A DNA stretch of 64,000 nt from DATFVJ01 sp963826515 (GCA_963826515.1 CAWGXI010000005.1:431693-495692); one strand, 5' to 3'; positions 18,501 to 26,360 are shown, counted from the stretch's first letter. Numbers and translations: made by a program. The notes: generated from the letters alone by a model not told the origin.

Positions 18501-19301
18501 CGGCGAGCGCGGGGCGCAGAGATCGACTTCACCGGCACGTCGGCGCAATTGGGCGACAACTTCAATGCCCCATCCTCGGTCGCGATGGCGGCCGTCCTTT
18601 ACGTGCTGCGGACCTTGGTGGCCGACGACATCCCGCTGAATTCGGGCTGCCTCAAGCCGGTCCGGGTGACGATCCCGCCCGCGAGCATGCTGTCGCCCAG
18701 CTACCCGGCGGCCGTGGCCGCGGGCAACGTCGAGACCTCGCAGGCCATCACCGGCGCGCTCTACGCCGCTCTCGGCGTCATGGCGGAGGGGGCAGGCACC
18801 ATGAACAACGTCACCTTCGGCAACGATCTTCATCAGTACTACGAGACGGTCGCGGGCGGTTCAGGTGCGGGGGCCGGTTTCGCAGGCACCGACGTCGTGC
18901 AGACGCACATGACCAACTCAAGGCTCACCGACCCCGAGGTGCTCGAGTGGCGCTACCCGGTCCGCCTCGACTGTTACCAGATCCGCCGCGGCAGCGGCGG
19001 CGCGGGACGCTGGCCAGGCGGCAACGGCGGCCGCCGCCATATTCGCTTCCTCGAGCCGATGACCGTGACCACGCTGAGCAGCCACCGGCGGGTGCCGCCT
19101 TACGGCATGGCGGGCGGGCAGCCGGGCACGCTAGGCCGGCACTGGGTGCAGCGCGCCGACGGCTCGGTGACCCCGCTTCCCGCATGCGCCTCGGTGCGGG
19201 TCGCCGCCGGCGACGTGTTCGTCATCGAGACGCCGGGCGGCGGCGGATACGGCCGGCCGCCTGACGGGCGTGCCCCCTCGCCTGGCACGCGTTCTCCGTA
19301 A
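15528..19301 (+). CDS. Fused HyuA-HyuB hydantoinase/5-oxoprolinase-type enzyme
   Basis: The 1257-residue protein joins both subunits of the ATP-dependent hydantoinase/oxoprolinase family. The HyuA half has the ATPase phosphate-binding motif IDRGGTFTDVV (residues 5-15) and the second nucleotide motif GFDMGGTSTDVS near 282-293. A linker of about 50 residues made of Ala/Asn/Gly/Thr repeats (about 685-735) connects it to the HyuB half, which carries YMLNDPYHGGTHLPDITVV. The order matches eukaryotic 5-oxoprolinase, whereas most bacteria use separate genes. Expected reaction: ATP-driven ring opening of 5-oxoproline, a hydantoin or a related lactam. The substrate cannot be read from sequence. Confidence 0.88.
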   Translation: MSLWDFWIDRGGTFTDVVARRPDGSLAACKLLSEDPERYDDAVIAGIRRLLGVPAGEPVPAGRIGVVRLGTTVATNALLERKGEPAVLVITKGFADALRIGYQNRPRIFDRQIVLPERLYARVIEAGERIGARGEVITELDEDALRRDLRAAYADGFRSVAVVCMHGYRYPRHEMRIGEIARATGFSQVSESHRTSALMKLVSRGDTTVVDAYLSPILGRYVDQVAGELRGTRLLFMQSNGGLADAGTFRGKDSILSGPAGGIVGMARTSAAAGFDRVIGFDMGGTSTDVSHYAGEFERQYETEVAGVRMRAPMLSIHTVAAGGGSILHFDGSKYRVGPDSAGANPGPAAYRRGGPLTVTDANIALGRIQPAYFPAVFGDSGDQPLDAGVAHDRFAALARRIEEATGDRRGSEEVAGGFIEIAVANMANAIKKISVQRGYDVTRYVLATFGGAGGQHACAVADVLGMTKVLVHPLAGVLSAYGMGLADVIAMRESAVEVPLAPAILPELDRAASELEADALAELAGAGVTEDQVSRIRRVHLRYDGTDTALQVPMGQAAAMVSEFEAVYKQRFSFLMPGKPIVVEAVSVELAGGGEPAVAAPPRARAPGEPAPPVRMFVRGGWADVPLHRRGEMRPGQVAEGPAIIVEDLATTVVEPGWQATVTGLGDLLLSRAGTRPGGPPTGDSPAANSSGAANDGTAANDGTAAGHGTANDSPAACHGADDTAAAAVDPVRLEIFNNLFMSIAEQMGVRLRATAHSVNIKERLDFSCAIFDAAGNLIANAPHIPVHLGSMGESIKMVAERNAGRIRRGDVYMLNDPYHGGTHLPDITVVTPVFRETGDETRAGDEVLFYVASRGHHAEVGGMTPGSMPAFSTRIEEEGVLIDNWLLVSGGVLRDAETIGLLGSPPYPSRNPATNMADLRAQIAANERGVAELHKMVRQYGLDVTAAYMGHVQDNAEEAVRRVLPGLRDGEYSYELDNGAVIKVAVRVDRRARGAEIDFTGTSAQLGDNFNAPSSVAMAAVLYVLRTLVADDIPLNSGCLKPVRVTIPPASMLSPSYPAAVAAGNVETSQAITGALYAALGVMAEGAGTMNNVTFGNDLHQYYETVAGGSGAGAGFAGTDVVQTHMTNSRLTDPEVLEWRYPVRLDCYQIRRGSGGAGRWPGGNGGRRHIRFLEPMTVTTLSSHRRVPPYGMAGGQPGTLGRHWVQRADGSVTPLPACASVRVAAGDVFVIETPGGGGYGRPPDGRAPSPGTRSP

Positions 19302-19302
19302 G

Positions 19303-19659
19303 ATGACGGGCATGGCGCAATCAGCACAGTCCGGTCTCCCGGTCTCCACCGCGTTCGAGCTGCCAGGCATGACCGTAGATAAAGACCTCGGTGTCGCGTT
19401 CGGCCTGGTCGTGCGCAGCATGGGTTTTGCCAGGTCGGTGGGTGCCGGATTCAAGGCGCTGCGTCAGGGTGAGGTGACGCAGTACACGGAACTGCTCGAG
19501 GACAGCCGGCGTCACGCGATCGACCGGATGATCGAGAACGCGCGACTGCTCGGCGCCAACGGCGTGGTCGCGATGCGTTTCGACTCCTCCGAGATCGGCC
19601 AGCAACTCACCGAGATCGTCGCGTATGGCACGGCCGTCGTCCTCCGGCCCACGGCGTAG
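19303..19659 (+). CDS. YbjQ/UPF0145 family protein
   Basis: The 118-residue product shows the YbjQ heavy-metal-binding-domain-like signature: an N-terminal strand LPGMTVDKDLGVAFGLVVRS, the central Y-T-E-L-L-E-D-S-R segment, and ARLLGANGVVAMRFDSSEIG. The family forms pentameric rings of unknown role. The start may be ATG 19303 or 19312; both follow the hyuAB stop by fewer than 12 bases, so the genes are likely co-transcribed. Confidence 0.82.
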   Translation: MTGMAQSAQSGLPVSTAFELPGMTVDKDLGVAFGLVVRSMGFARSVGAGFKALRQGEVTQYTELLEDSRRHAIDRMIENARLLGANGVVAMRFDSSEIGQQLTEIVAYGTAVVLRPTA

Positions 19660-19661
19660 CC

Positions 19662-20057
19662 GTGCCCGCGCCGCAGCCGGGCGGGCGACGTTCCGCGATC
19701 AGCGACGCCGACCGCGAACAGCTGATTGCGCTGCTGCGCGAGCACTACGCGCAAGGCCAGCTGAGCCTCGACGAGCTTGACCGGCGTGTCGGCATCGTGC
19801 TTCTGGCCGAATTCGCCGACGAGGCCGGGCCGGCGGTCGACGGCCTTCCGGCCCTGCCCGCCCCGGCCGGAGGCCGGGGCGGGCAGGGCCGGACTCCACG
19901 GGTACGCGGCCGCAGGCACGCGCAGACAGCTACGCCGGGTACCGGCTGGCTGCCGACGGCCGAGCGGTTCCGCGACCCGACCACTGGCAACATCATGCGC
20001 GTCTGGATCGACCCGGCGGACCAGAGCCGCCACTATGTGCCGGAGGACGCGGGCTGA
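19662..20057 (+). CDS. DUF1707 domain protein
   Basis: The N-terminal ISDADREQLIALLREHYAQG and LSLDELDRRV form a DUF1707 (SHOCT-like) domain, common in actinobacterial cell-surface or regulatory proteins. A Pro/Gly/Ala-rich linker follows. The C-terminal part has WLPTAERFRDPTTGNIMRVW, which looks like a small beta-domain. No membrane segment is present, unlike many DUF1707 proteins. Start is GTG 19662, two bases after the ybjQ-like stop. The linker is encoded by a perfect 21-bp inverted repeat. Confidence 0.75.
   Translation: MPAPQPGGRRSAISDADREQLIALLREHYAQGQLSLDELDRRVGIVLLAEFADEAGPAVDGLPALPAPAGGRGGQGRTPRVRGRRHAQTATPGTGWLPTAERFRDPTTGNIMRVWIDPADQSRHYVPEDAG
19848..19892. repeat. Perfect 21-bp inverted repeat with 3-base loop, inside the DUF1707 gene
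   Basis: CCGGCCCTGCCCGCCCCGGC is the first 20 bases of a 21-base arm; the second arm is its exact complement, with GGA as loop. It falls in the linker between the DUF1707 domain and the C-terminal domain and would make a very stable hairpin in the mRNA. Confidence 0.9.
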
Positions 20058-20120
20058 GCAGCGTCGGGTTAACTGCAGCCGGCCCGGCCCGGCCCGATGC
20101 GCATATCCAGCCGGATGCGC

Positions 20121-20660
20121 CTATCCGGGACGGCCGGACGCGGCATGCTGTTCAGGGCGGAAGATCAGGCAGCTGCTTGTCGCGTGCGCGTACAGCTTGC
20201 CCGCCGGATCGGTGAGCCTCGCCTCGGCCAGGGCCAGGCGCGCGCCGACGTGCCGCACGGTACCCTCGCAGCGCAACCGCCCGCTGGCCGCGGTGATCGG
20301 CCTGATGAACTTCACGTTCAGGTCGATCGAGGTGTAGTAGGCCCCAGCGGGGAGCATGCTGTGCACGGCGCAGCCGCAGGCCGAGTCGCAGAGGGTCGCG
20401 TAGACGCCGCCGTGCACGGAGCCGATCGGGTTGTAGTGACACTCGGCTGGGGTGATCTCGAAGACCACCTTCCCCGGCGCCACGGATACCAAGGTGAAAT
20501 CAAGCGTCGATGTGATCGGCGGCGGCGGTATCGTGCCCGCAATCAGCGCCTGGAAGAACGCCAGGCCATCAAGTTCACGCGCCGCAGCGGCGGAGATGGC
20601 GGGATCTTCCCACTGGTACTGGCGCTGCCTGGTGCTGCCCTGCCTGGCGGGTTGCGTCAC
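20121..20660 (-). CDS. PaaI family thioesterase (hotdog fold)
   Basis: The hotdog core shows ECHYNPIGSVHGGVYATLCDSA; the HGG of the central helix and the nearby Asn/Asp are the PaaI-type catalytic elements. The expected function is hydrolysis of acyl- or aryl-CoA thioesters in the cytoplasm. The 179-residue protein has a 40-residue N-terminal extension. Its GTG start overlaps the stop of the GNAT gene as GTGA (20657-20660), so the pair is likely translated as an operon. Confidence 0.88.
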   Translation of the reverse strand: MTQPARQGSTRQRQYQWEDPAISAAAARELDGLAFFQALIAGTIPPPPITSTLDFTLVSVAPGKVVFEITPAECHYNPIGSVHGGVYATLCDSACGCAVHSMLPAGAYYTSIDLNVKFIRPITAASGRLRCEGTVRHVGARLALAEARLTDPAGKLYAHATSSCLIFRPEQHAASGRPG

Positions 20661-21254
20661 GGTGCGGACCTTTCTCTTGCGTGCTCGGCAGGCGCCTGAA
20701 TGGTCACCGCGTCAGCCGAGCGGTCATAGCAGGCATCGGGCCAGCGGCTTCCGATAAGGGCCAGTACGCGCCTGTTCTCTGCGAGCACATCCATCACAGC
20801 TACCATGGCACCTCGTGCTTGCGCACGGCCGATGAGTATCCGCGGCAGCGCCGATCCGACGCCACGGCCCTGCCACTCGCCGGCCACCACCATGCCGACA
20901 TCGGCAACCCGGATCCCGTCGGGTCGCGTGCTATGCACCGCCATGGCGTGCCCGATGATCAGCCCACCTTCGGCCGCCACGATGACGTCGGTTTTGCCGC
21001 CACCGCCGCACAGCAACCGGGCAGCGGCGGCACTCGACGGAGCCGCGGCCGTGAAGAACCGGAGATACCTGGTCCGCGGCGACAGCCCGGCGAAAAAGGC
21101 ACCTATCTATCGCGTCGCTGTCCAGGACCGACGCGGGCCTGATCTCGGCATCCGCTGCTCGCTGCCCGCTGCCCGGCCCGGGTGACGGTGTGCGGTCCTG
21201 CGTCTGGGTTCGTTTCACGGACCTAGCATCCGCCAAAGTTGCTGAGTCTGTCAA
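20657..21254 (-). pseudogene. GNAT family N-acetyltransferase, frameshifted
   Basis: The C-terminal part shows VADVGMVVAGEWQGRGVGSA, with the acetyl-CoA loop QGRGVGSA. The N-terminal motif EIRPASVLDSDAIDR is in another frame. Between them the expected AGLSPRTRYLRFF is readable if one base is removed from the A5 run at 21093-21097 (T5 on the coding strand). The product would then be a 190-residue acetyltransferase. The start is uncertain. It is coupled to the PaaI thioesterase and divergent from an HxlR regulator. Confidence 0.72.
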
Positions 21255-21256
21255 CT
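21237..21256. promoter_or_regulatory. Possible operator: inverted repeat upstream of hxlR-type gene
   Basis: AGTTG and CAACT are separated by ten bases just upstream of the HxlR-type gene and at the start of the divergent GNAT gene. Regulators of this family often bind dyads in their own promoters. Assignment by position and symmetry only. Confidence 0.25.
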
Positions 21257-21273
21257 GGACTTAGCATTCGGGC

Positions 21274-21750
21274 ATGAGACGTCCGTGGGCGCTTGACTAC
21301 GACTCGGCCAACTGCACGATCGGCGCCGCCGTGCAGATGATCGGCGAGAAATGGACGTTCCTTGTGCTACGCGAGGCGTTCAATGGAGTCCGCCGCTTCG
21401 ATGACATGCAGCGGCGCACCCGGGCACCGAGGCAGATCCTCAGCGACAGGCTCAGCCGCCTGGTCGGCGAGGGTGTGCTCAGGAAGGTGCCCTATCAGGA
21501 GCGCGGGCAGCGCAGCCGCCACGAGTACCGGCTGACGGAAAAGGGGATGGACCTGTTCCCGCTGATGGCTGCCCTGCTGGAGTGGGGGGACAAGCATGCC
21601 GCCGTGGATGGCGGTCCTCCCGTGGTCCTCACGCATCGCGACTGCGGTGCGCCCGTCCGGCTCGAGGTGACCTGCGCGCGCGGCCACGTGCTCGGGTCCG
21701 CCCGCGACGTGACGCCGCTGCCAGGCCCGGGCGCGCGGAAGATCGCCTAG
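21274..21750 (+). CDS. HxlR family winged-helix regulator
   Basis: The 158-residue protein has the HxlR signature: C-T-I-G-A-A-V-Q-M-I-G-E-K-W-T at residues 14-28, then FLVLREAFNGVRRFDDMQRR and the recognition segment APRQILSDRLSRLVGEGVL. The wing YRLTEKGMDLFPLM follows. The Cys near residue 14 is the usual redox- or aldehyde-sensing position. The C-terminal third contains HRDCGAPVRLEVTCARGHV, a Cys-containing extension found in a subset of the family. It probably controls the divergent GNAT/thioesterase pair. Confidence 0.9.
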   Translation: MRRPWALDYDSANCTIGAAVQMIGEKWTFLVLREAFNGVRRFDDMQRRTRAPRQILSDRLSRLVGEGVLRKVPYQERGQRSRHEYRLTEKGMDLFPLMAALLEWGDKHAAVDGGPPVVLTHRDCGAPVRLEVTCARGHVLGSARDVTPLPGPGARKIA

Positions 21751-21836
21751 GGGATCCGTGTGGCGGGCGACCCCAGGCGGCCACGCGCAGTCGAGACCTA
21801 CCGGCCGCTGGTGGCCGTGGTAATGGCACAGCCGCG

Positions 21837-22490
21837 TCAGTTGTCCTTGATCGTGATTCCCAGCGCGGCCGCGAGCATCGGGGCGATCGGCACAAGCTGG
21901 CCTGAATCGATAATGGCGCCTTTGAGTGACGCGTAACCGTCGGCAACGTCGAGTTCCGTGGCACCGCGAAAGTCCGTGCCAGCCAGCTCGGTCCGCCCGA
22001 ATCGCGCCCGGTGCAGCGCGGAGCCCGGAAACCGGACGGCGCGCAATGCGGAACCCGACCAGTCGACGTCGCGGAGCACGCAGTCCTCGAACACGACGTC
22101 GCTGAACTTGGACTCGCGGAAGTTGACCGAGTCGAGCTTGCAGCCGGAAAACAGCACCCTGCGCCACTCAGAGCTGAACGCCTCCACGCCGGCGAATGCG
22201 GCCGAGAGCACCACGGCGTCCCACCACTGCGTCTCAGCGAGGTTGCTGCCAACCACGCGCGCCCCGCGCAGCCACACGTCATGAAACTTCGAGCGCCGCA
22301 GCCCGCACCCGGTGACGGACAAGGACGTGAAGGCGCACTCGCCGAACCTCGTGTTCGGCGCCTCAGCGTCATCGAACTCCAGCCGGTCGAAATGGACCGT
22401 CTCGTACACCCCGGCCCGGTCGAGCGGGCCCGTATGCGGGCGGAGCAGGTCCGCGAACGGTAGCCCGGCAAGCTCTCGAGCGGCTGTCAT
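21837..22490 (-). CDS. Pentapeptide repeat protein
   Basis: The 217-residue product contains more than 20 A(D/N)LxX-type pentapeptides, for example FGECAFTSLSV, SKFHDVWLRG, SKFSDVVFEDCVLRDVDW and RARFGRTELAGTDFRGA, which fold as a right-handed quadrilateral beta-helix. Family members include gyrase-protecting quinolone resistance proteins, but most are uncharacterised. ATG 22490 is chosen because it starts the conserved block TAARELAGLPFADLL. It lies 11 bp downstream of the deaminase gene and is probably co-transcribed. Confidence 0.85.
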   Translation of the reverse strand: MTAARELAGLPFADLLRPHTGPLDRAGVYETVHFDRLEFDDAEAPNTRFGECAFTSLSVTGCGLRRSKFHDVWLRGARVVGSNLAETQWWDAVVLSAAFAGVEAFSSEWRRVLFSGCKLDSVNFRESKFSDVVFEDCVLRDVDWSGSALRAVRFPGSALHRARFGRTELAGTDFRGATELDVADGYASLKGAIIDSGQLVPIAPMLAAALGITIKDN

Positions 22491-22501
22491 TACCGGTGAC
22501 C

Positions 22502-22963
22502 TTATCTGCCGCCGATATCCTCGCTCCACACCTCGGGGTGACTCGTCTGGAATTCCCGCATCGCGGCGGCGCACCGTTCGTCGGCAAGCAGCACTACCTC
22601 AACCCCGCGGCCGGTGAGAAAGCCCAGGTCGCCTTCGAACGTCTCCGCCTCTCCCACGACCACCCTCGGGATCTGGAACAGCAGGACCGCGCCACTGCAC
22701 AGCTGGCAGGGGGAAAGCGTCGTGTACAGCGTAGTGTCCAGGTAAGAGTGCCGCCGGCCGGCATTGCGCAGGCATGAGATCTCGCCGTGGGCGACCGGGT
22801 CGCCGAGCTGTACCCGCTCGTTGTGCCCGGCCCCGAGGACCGAGCCCCCTGACGCGAGGACGGCGCCAACGGGAACGCCACCGCTCGCGAGGCTGGCTCG
22901 TGCCTCTTTCAGCGCCAGATCCATCATCTCGCTGTCCGCGGCCACGGGCCGCCCGAAGTCCAT
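22502..22963 (-). CDS. Nucleoside/cytosine deaminase-like protein (CDA fold)
   Basis: The zinc-binding motifs are HGE (in VAHGEISCLRNAG) and PCQLC (in LSPCQLCSGAVLL), matching the H-x-E and P-C-x-x-C pair of the CMP/dCMP deaminase superfamily. The compact 153-residue size and the HGE rather than HAE resemble yeast-type cytosine deaminase. Expected reaction: hydrolytic deamination of a free base or nucleoside. It heads a probable two-gene unit with the pentapeptide-repeat gene. Confidence 0.87.
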   Translation of the reverse strand: MDFGRPVAADSEMMDLALKEARASLASGGVPVGAVLASGGSVLGAGHNERVQLGDPVAHGEISCLRNAGRRHSYLDTTLYTTLSPCQLCSGAVLLFQIPRVVVGEAETFEGDLGFLTGRGVEVVLLADERCAAAMREFQTSHPEVWSEDIGGR

Positions 22964-23116
22964 GCCGGCCAGCGTAAGGCATCCGGAAGATGCCGCAGGC
23001 GCGGCGAAGGCCGCGATCTCCGGCCCCGCGGCGGCCGCTATCCTGTCCGCATCTGGCTAGTTCAGGCAACCGGTCCAAGGGCTTGTCACCAGGCCGGGCG
23101 GGGGGAGACTAGCAAC

Positions 23117-24088
23117 ATGCGCTACCTGGAAATCGGAACCGCCAAGAAGATCTCCAAAATCGGGCTTGGCACCTGGCAGTTCGGCTCGCCTGAGTGGGGT
23201 TACGGCCAGCCGTACGCGGACCAGGAGGCGCACACCATCGTGCGCAGGGCACTTGACCTTGGCATCACGCTGTTCGACACCGCTGAGATGTACGGCTTCG
23301 GGCGAAGCGAGCGGATCCTCGGCCGCGCTCTCGGCGACGAGCGCGAGCGTGTCTTTCTCGCGACGAAGATCTTCCCCGTCCTGCCGCTCGCCCCGATCGT
23401 CGAGCAGCGCGGCGTCAAGAGCGCGAACAGGCTCGGGGCCCGCAGGCTCGACCTGTACCAGGTGCACCAGCCCAACCCGGTCATCCGTGACCGCACCACG
23501 ATGCGCGGCATGCGCGTATTGCAGGCGGTGGGCCTGGTGGACGAGATTGGCGTCAGCAACTACTCGCTCAACCGCTGGCAGGCGGCCGAGCACGCACTCG
23601 GCGGCCGGGTGCTGAGCAACCAGGTCAGATACAACCTCGCCGACCGCAAGCCAGAACGCCACTTGCTGCCGTTCGCCCGCAAGCACAGCCGGGTCGTGAT
23701 CGCCTATAGCCCGCTTGCCCAGGGACTGCTTTCCGGCAAGTACGGCCCGGGAAACCGGCCCGCCAACAGGATCAGGGCCGCCAACCCGCTGTTCCTGCCA
23801 GAGAACCTGGACCGTGCCGGTGAACTGATCGCCACACTGCACGAGGTCGGCAGGGCCCACTCGGCCAGCGCCGCGCAAGTCGCGCTCGCCTGGGTCATCT
23901 ACCACCCGCAGGTGACCGCGATCCCCGGTGCCTCGAGCGTGGCTCAGGTGGAGAGCAATGCGGCCGCGGCCGAGATCGAACTCAGCCGGGAGGAGTACGA
24001 GGTCCTCAGCGCCGCGGCCACCCGGTTCCGGCCGGTCACCGGCCCCGCGGCACTCGCGCGGCTGGCGCGCTCCAGGATCAGCCGCTGA
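23117..24088 (+). CDS. Aldo/keto reductase
   Basis: The 323-residue protein has the AKR barrel with the tetrad in order: Asp in LFDTAEMYGFG, Tyr in the same motif, Lys in FLATKIFP, and His in LYQVHQPNP. The C-terminal NADPH-binding segment AIPGASSVAQVESN is typical. Expected role: NADPH-dependent carbonyl reduction, substrate unknown. The start ATG 23117 follows GGGGGAG at about nine bases. It is monocistronic. Confidence 0.9.
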   Translation: MRYLEIGTAKKISKIGLGTWQFGSPEWGYGQPYADQEAHTIVRRALDLGITLFDTAEMYGFGRSERILGRALGDERERVFLATKIFPVLPLAPIVEQRGVKSANRLGARRLDLYQVHQPNPVIRDRTTMRGMRVLQAVGLVDEIGVSNYSLNRWQAAEHALGGRVLSNQVRYNLADRKPERHLLPFARKHSRVVIAYSPLAQGLLSGKYGPGNRPANRIRAANPLFLPENLDRAGELIATLHEVGRAHSASAAQVALAWVIYHPQVTAIPGASSVAQVESNAAAAEIELSREEYEVLSAAATRFRPVTGPAALARLARSRISR

Positions 24089-24232
24089 CCTGACAGGCCC
24101 GCACACAGGCTGGCGGGCCAGCCCGCGCAGCCGTTAAGGATGTTCATGGGTTTGATCCTTCGTACCACTGCCCCCGGGCCGGGCGGCCACGGAGCCGTCG
24201 CGTGCGCTGTGCCACAGGCTCCGGCATCATGG

Positions 24233-24559
24233 TCAAGTGGGGCTCGCCCCCGGCGGGCCGAGACCGGCAAGGCGGCATTGGCGCTGGGTGAGCAGGGCGA
24301 CCTTGTCGTGACCCGCAAACGCGTTACGGCACAGCGCGCGTGCTCCGGCGCCGCAGTCGTGCAGGATCGCGCCACCGGTGGAACTGGGCACGGAAACGGT
24401 GACACAGCCGTTGCGGGAGGGTCCGAAGGCATCTTGATGTGTCGCCGCCCAGATGCCAACCGCTCCCAGGCCGAGCACGATCAGCCCTCCTGCCACCAGC
24501 ATCAGCCGCTTGGCGCGTGCTGACAGCGGTCCAGAGAGCCGCTGACTTCGGCCATCCAT
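24233..24559 (-). CDS. Small single-span membrane or secreted protein
   Basis: The 108-residue protein starts at ATG 24559. A basic N-terminus (ARAKR) precedes a hydrophobic helix LMLVAGGLIVLGLGAVGIWA at residues 20-39. The exported domain has four cysteines, in NGCVTV, HDCGAG, ALCRNA and RQCRLAG, which could make two disulfides. No family is recognised. Codon use fits a real gene. Confidence 0.6.
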   Translation of the reverse strand: MDGRSQRLSGPLSARAKRLMLVAGGLIVLGLGAVGIWAATHQDAFGPSRNGCVTVSVPSSTGGAILHDCGAGARALCRNAFAGHDKVALLTQRQCRLAGLGPPGASPT

Positions 24560-24697
24560 CACGTCTGAAGTATAAGTCGGCCAGTATGACGAGCCGCGAG
24601 GCACCTACGAGACACGCCACTAGTCCGGGCTCGTGAGCTAGCGGTGCAGTCCGGGGATCGCGGCTGTGTTGGCTGTCGTGCGCCACTCGGGCAGACT

Positions 24698-25153
24698 ATG
24701 GCCATGCCAGATCATTACCGCGCCCCAGGCTGGTTCACCAGAAACGTCCTCAACCGGATGGTCGCCTTCCTGACCCGGAACGGGGTGAGCCTTATGGGCT
24801 CCCGGGTACTCGCGGTGAAGGGCCGCAAAAGTGGCGAGTGGCGCACGACGCCGGTCAACCTGCTCGACTACCAGGGGCGTCGCTACCTCCTATCGGCCCG
24901 CGGCCACGGCCAGTGGGTGCGCAACCTGCGCGCCGCCGGGACCGGCGAGCTCCGGGTGGGCAAGCGCGTCGAAGCGTTCCGCGGGCGCGAACTTTCCGAT
25001 GATGAGAAGGTGCCTGTGATGCGCGCCTACCTCAAGCGGTGGAAGGCCGAGGTCGGGGTGTTCTTCGGCGGGGTCGGCCCGGACTCGACCGACGAGCAGA
25101 TCCGTGCCATCGCGTCCGATCACCCAGCCTTCGAGGTGCTCACCCCGCCCTGA
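24698..25153 (+). CDS. DDN-like deazaflavin (F420)-dependent nitroreductase family protein
   Basis: The split-barrel signature is clear: RVLAVKGRKSGEWRTTPVNL near residues 30-50, then YLLSARGHGQWVRNLRAAG, the strands that hold F420 in Mycobacterium DDN-type proteins. About 151 residues, the usual length. The start may be ATG 24698 or 24704; an upstream frame to 24644 lacks similarity. Expected role: F420H2-dependent reduction of quinones or xenobiotics. Confidence 0.87.
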   Translation: MAMPDHYRAPGWFTRNVLNRMVAFLTRNGVSLMGSRVLAVKGRKSGEWRTTPVNLLDYQGRRYLLSARGHGQWVRNLRAAGTGELRVGKRVEAFRGRELSDDEKVPVMRAYLKRWKAEVGVFFGGVGPDSTDEQIRAIASDHPAFEVLTPP

Positions 25154-25182
25154 GCAGCCACAAGACCCCGGACTAGGCACGG

Positions 25183-25242
25183 CTGGCGCACGCCGCCGTG
25201 CCCTGGCGCACACCGCCGTCCCCTGGCGCACGCCGCCGTGCC
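25183..25242. repeat. Three tandem copies of a 20-bp unit
   Basis: CTGGCGCACGCCGCCGTGCC is repeated three times with one to two changes, plus a degenerate fourth. It occupies the convergent gap between the DDN-like gene and the AlkB-like gene. Confidence 0.85.
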
Positions 25243-25243
25243 G

Positions 25244-25873
25244 CTACCGCACGCCGCGGGGACGGAACTGGATGCTGATCCGCGGTCCAGTAACGCGCGC
25301 GGTCTTGGGTATGGCGTGCTCCCACGTGCGCTGGCAGCTGCCACCCATCACGATGAGGTCTCCGTGGCCGAGGTCGTGCCGCAATGCCGTGCCGCCGCCG
25401 CGCGGGCGCAGCATCAGTGCACGGGGTGCACCCACAGAGATGATGGCGACCATGGTGTCCTGCGTCTTGCCGCGCCCGATAGTGTCGCCGTGCCAGGCGA
25501 CGCTGTCCCGGCCGTCCCTGTACAGGCAAAGTCCCGCTGTGCGAAAAGGTTCACCGAGTTCGGCTGCATAGTGCGCATCGAGCGCGTTCCTCGCCTCGTC
25601 GAGCACAGGGTCGGGAAGTCCCTGGCCCTCGGGGTAGAAGCTGAGCAGCCGCGGGACGTCGACGACCCGCTCGTACATGTGTCTCTTCTCTGCCTGCCAA
25701 GGCACGGACCGGACCAGGCGGTCGAACAGCAAGTCCGCACCGGCGACCCAGCTCGGCCTGACGTCGATCCAGGCGCCACGCGCGAGAACAGTCCGCCGCA
25801 CGGCCGAACCGAGCGGGCGCAGGGTTGCCTCATCGCCGGAGTCAAGCAGCGAACCCTGGAAACCAGCCGGCAT
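25244..25873 (-). CDS. AlkB-like 2OG-Fe(II) dioxygenase
   Basis: The 209-residue protein has the AlkB jelly-roll: LLSFYPEG, then the metal ligands in SVAWHGDTIG (HxD) and the distal His in RTWEHAIPK, followed by RISIQFR, whose Arg binds 2-oxoglutarate. AlkB homologues demethylate alkylated bases in DNA or RNA by oxidation. ATG 25873 starts the conserved N-terminal FQGSLLD; the longer frame to 25912 is less likely. No Ada-type neighbour is adjacent, but a separate alkylation-repair operon is at 45.5-47.4 kb. Confidence 0.88.
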   Translation of the reverse strand: MPAGFQGSLLDSGDEATLRPLGSAVRRTVLARGAWIDVRPSWVAGADLLFDRLVRSVPWQAEKRHMYERVVDVPRLLSFYPEGQGLPDPVLDEARNALDAHYAAELGEPFRTAGLCLYRDGRDSVAWHGDTIGRGKTQDTMVAIISVGAPRALMLRPRGGGTALRHDLGHGDLIVMGGSCQRTWEHAIPKTARVTGPRISIQFRPRGVR

Positions 25874-25973
25874 GCGTCCATTGTAAGCCCGTCTCAAACA
25901 CGTGTTCGACATCCGGTGCCGGCAACGCGCGCTCGGCCGGCGTCCGGCGTCCGGCGTCCGGCGTCCGGCGCGC

Positions 25974-26040
25974 CATGATCCGTAATCGTGTTAATCCACC
26001 TGCAAATAGCGCGGGCAACTCAACACAGTCGCGGATCATG
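25974..26040. repeat. 67-bp palindromic repeat, copy 2
   Basis: Bounded by CATGATCCG and CGGATCATG, with the core TGCAAATAGCGC shared with copy 1 at 9274-9340. The two copies have the same length and arm design but differ at several arm positions. Confidence 0.85.
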
Positions 26041-26185
26041 ACTGCGACTCGCGGCACGAGCGGCCGCACGAGCGCCGGGTGCCGGGTGCCAGGTGCCGGC
26101 GCCAGGTGCCGGGGCCGGGGGCCAGCGCGCCGGGCGTCAGCGTGCGGGGCGCGGCTGCGCCCCGGACTCCTGCCTGCTGCCGAGA

Positions 26186-26360
26186 TATCCCGGAACCACG
26201 GTTGCCGAGGACGATCGTCTTCGCGCCCGAGCGGACCCGCTCGTATGCCGCGGATTCGACGAAGTATTTCTCAAGCCCGCGCCCGATGTCCCTTTCCGCC
26301 GCTGGCGCTCCGAACTCGAGGCCGCGGAGGATCTTCGGCGACAACGCTAAATCCGGCCAT
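26186..26360 (-). pseudogene. N-terminal remnant of a P-loop ATPase
   Basis: One reverse frame reads LEFGAPAAERDIGRGLEKYF followed by KTIVLGNRGSG. This resembles the start of Sll1717-type P-loop ATPases, where GNRGSGKS is the Walker A. Here the match stops at the second Gly; the Lys is replaced by Ile and low-complexity sequence follows. No start codon is evident. It looks like a truncated relic of a larger gene. Confidence 0.4.
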
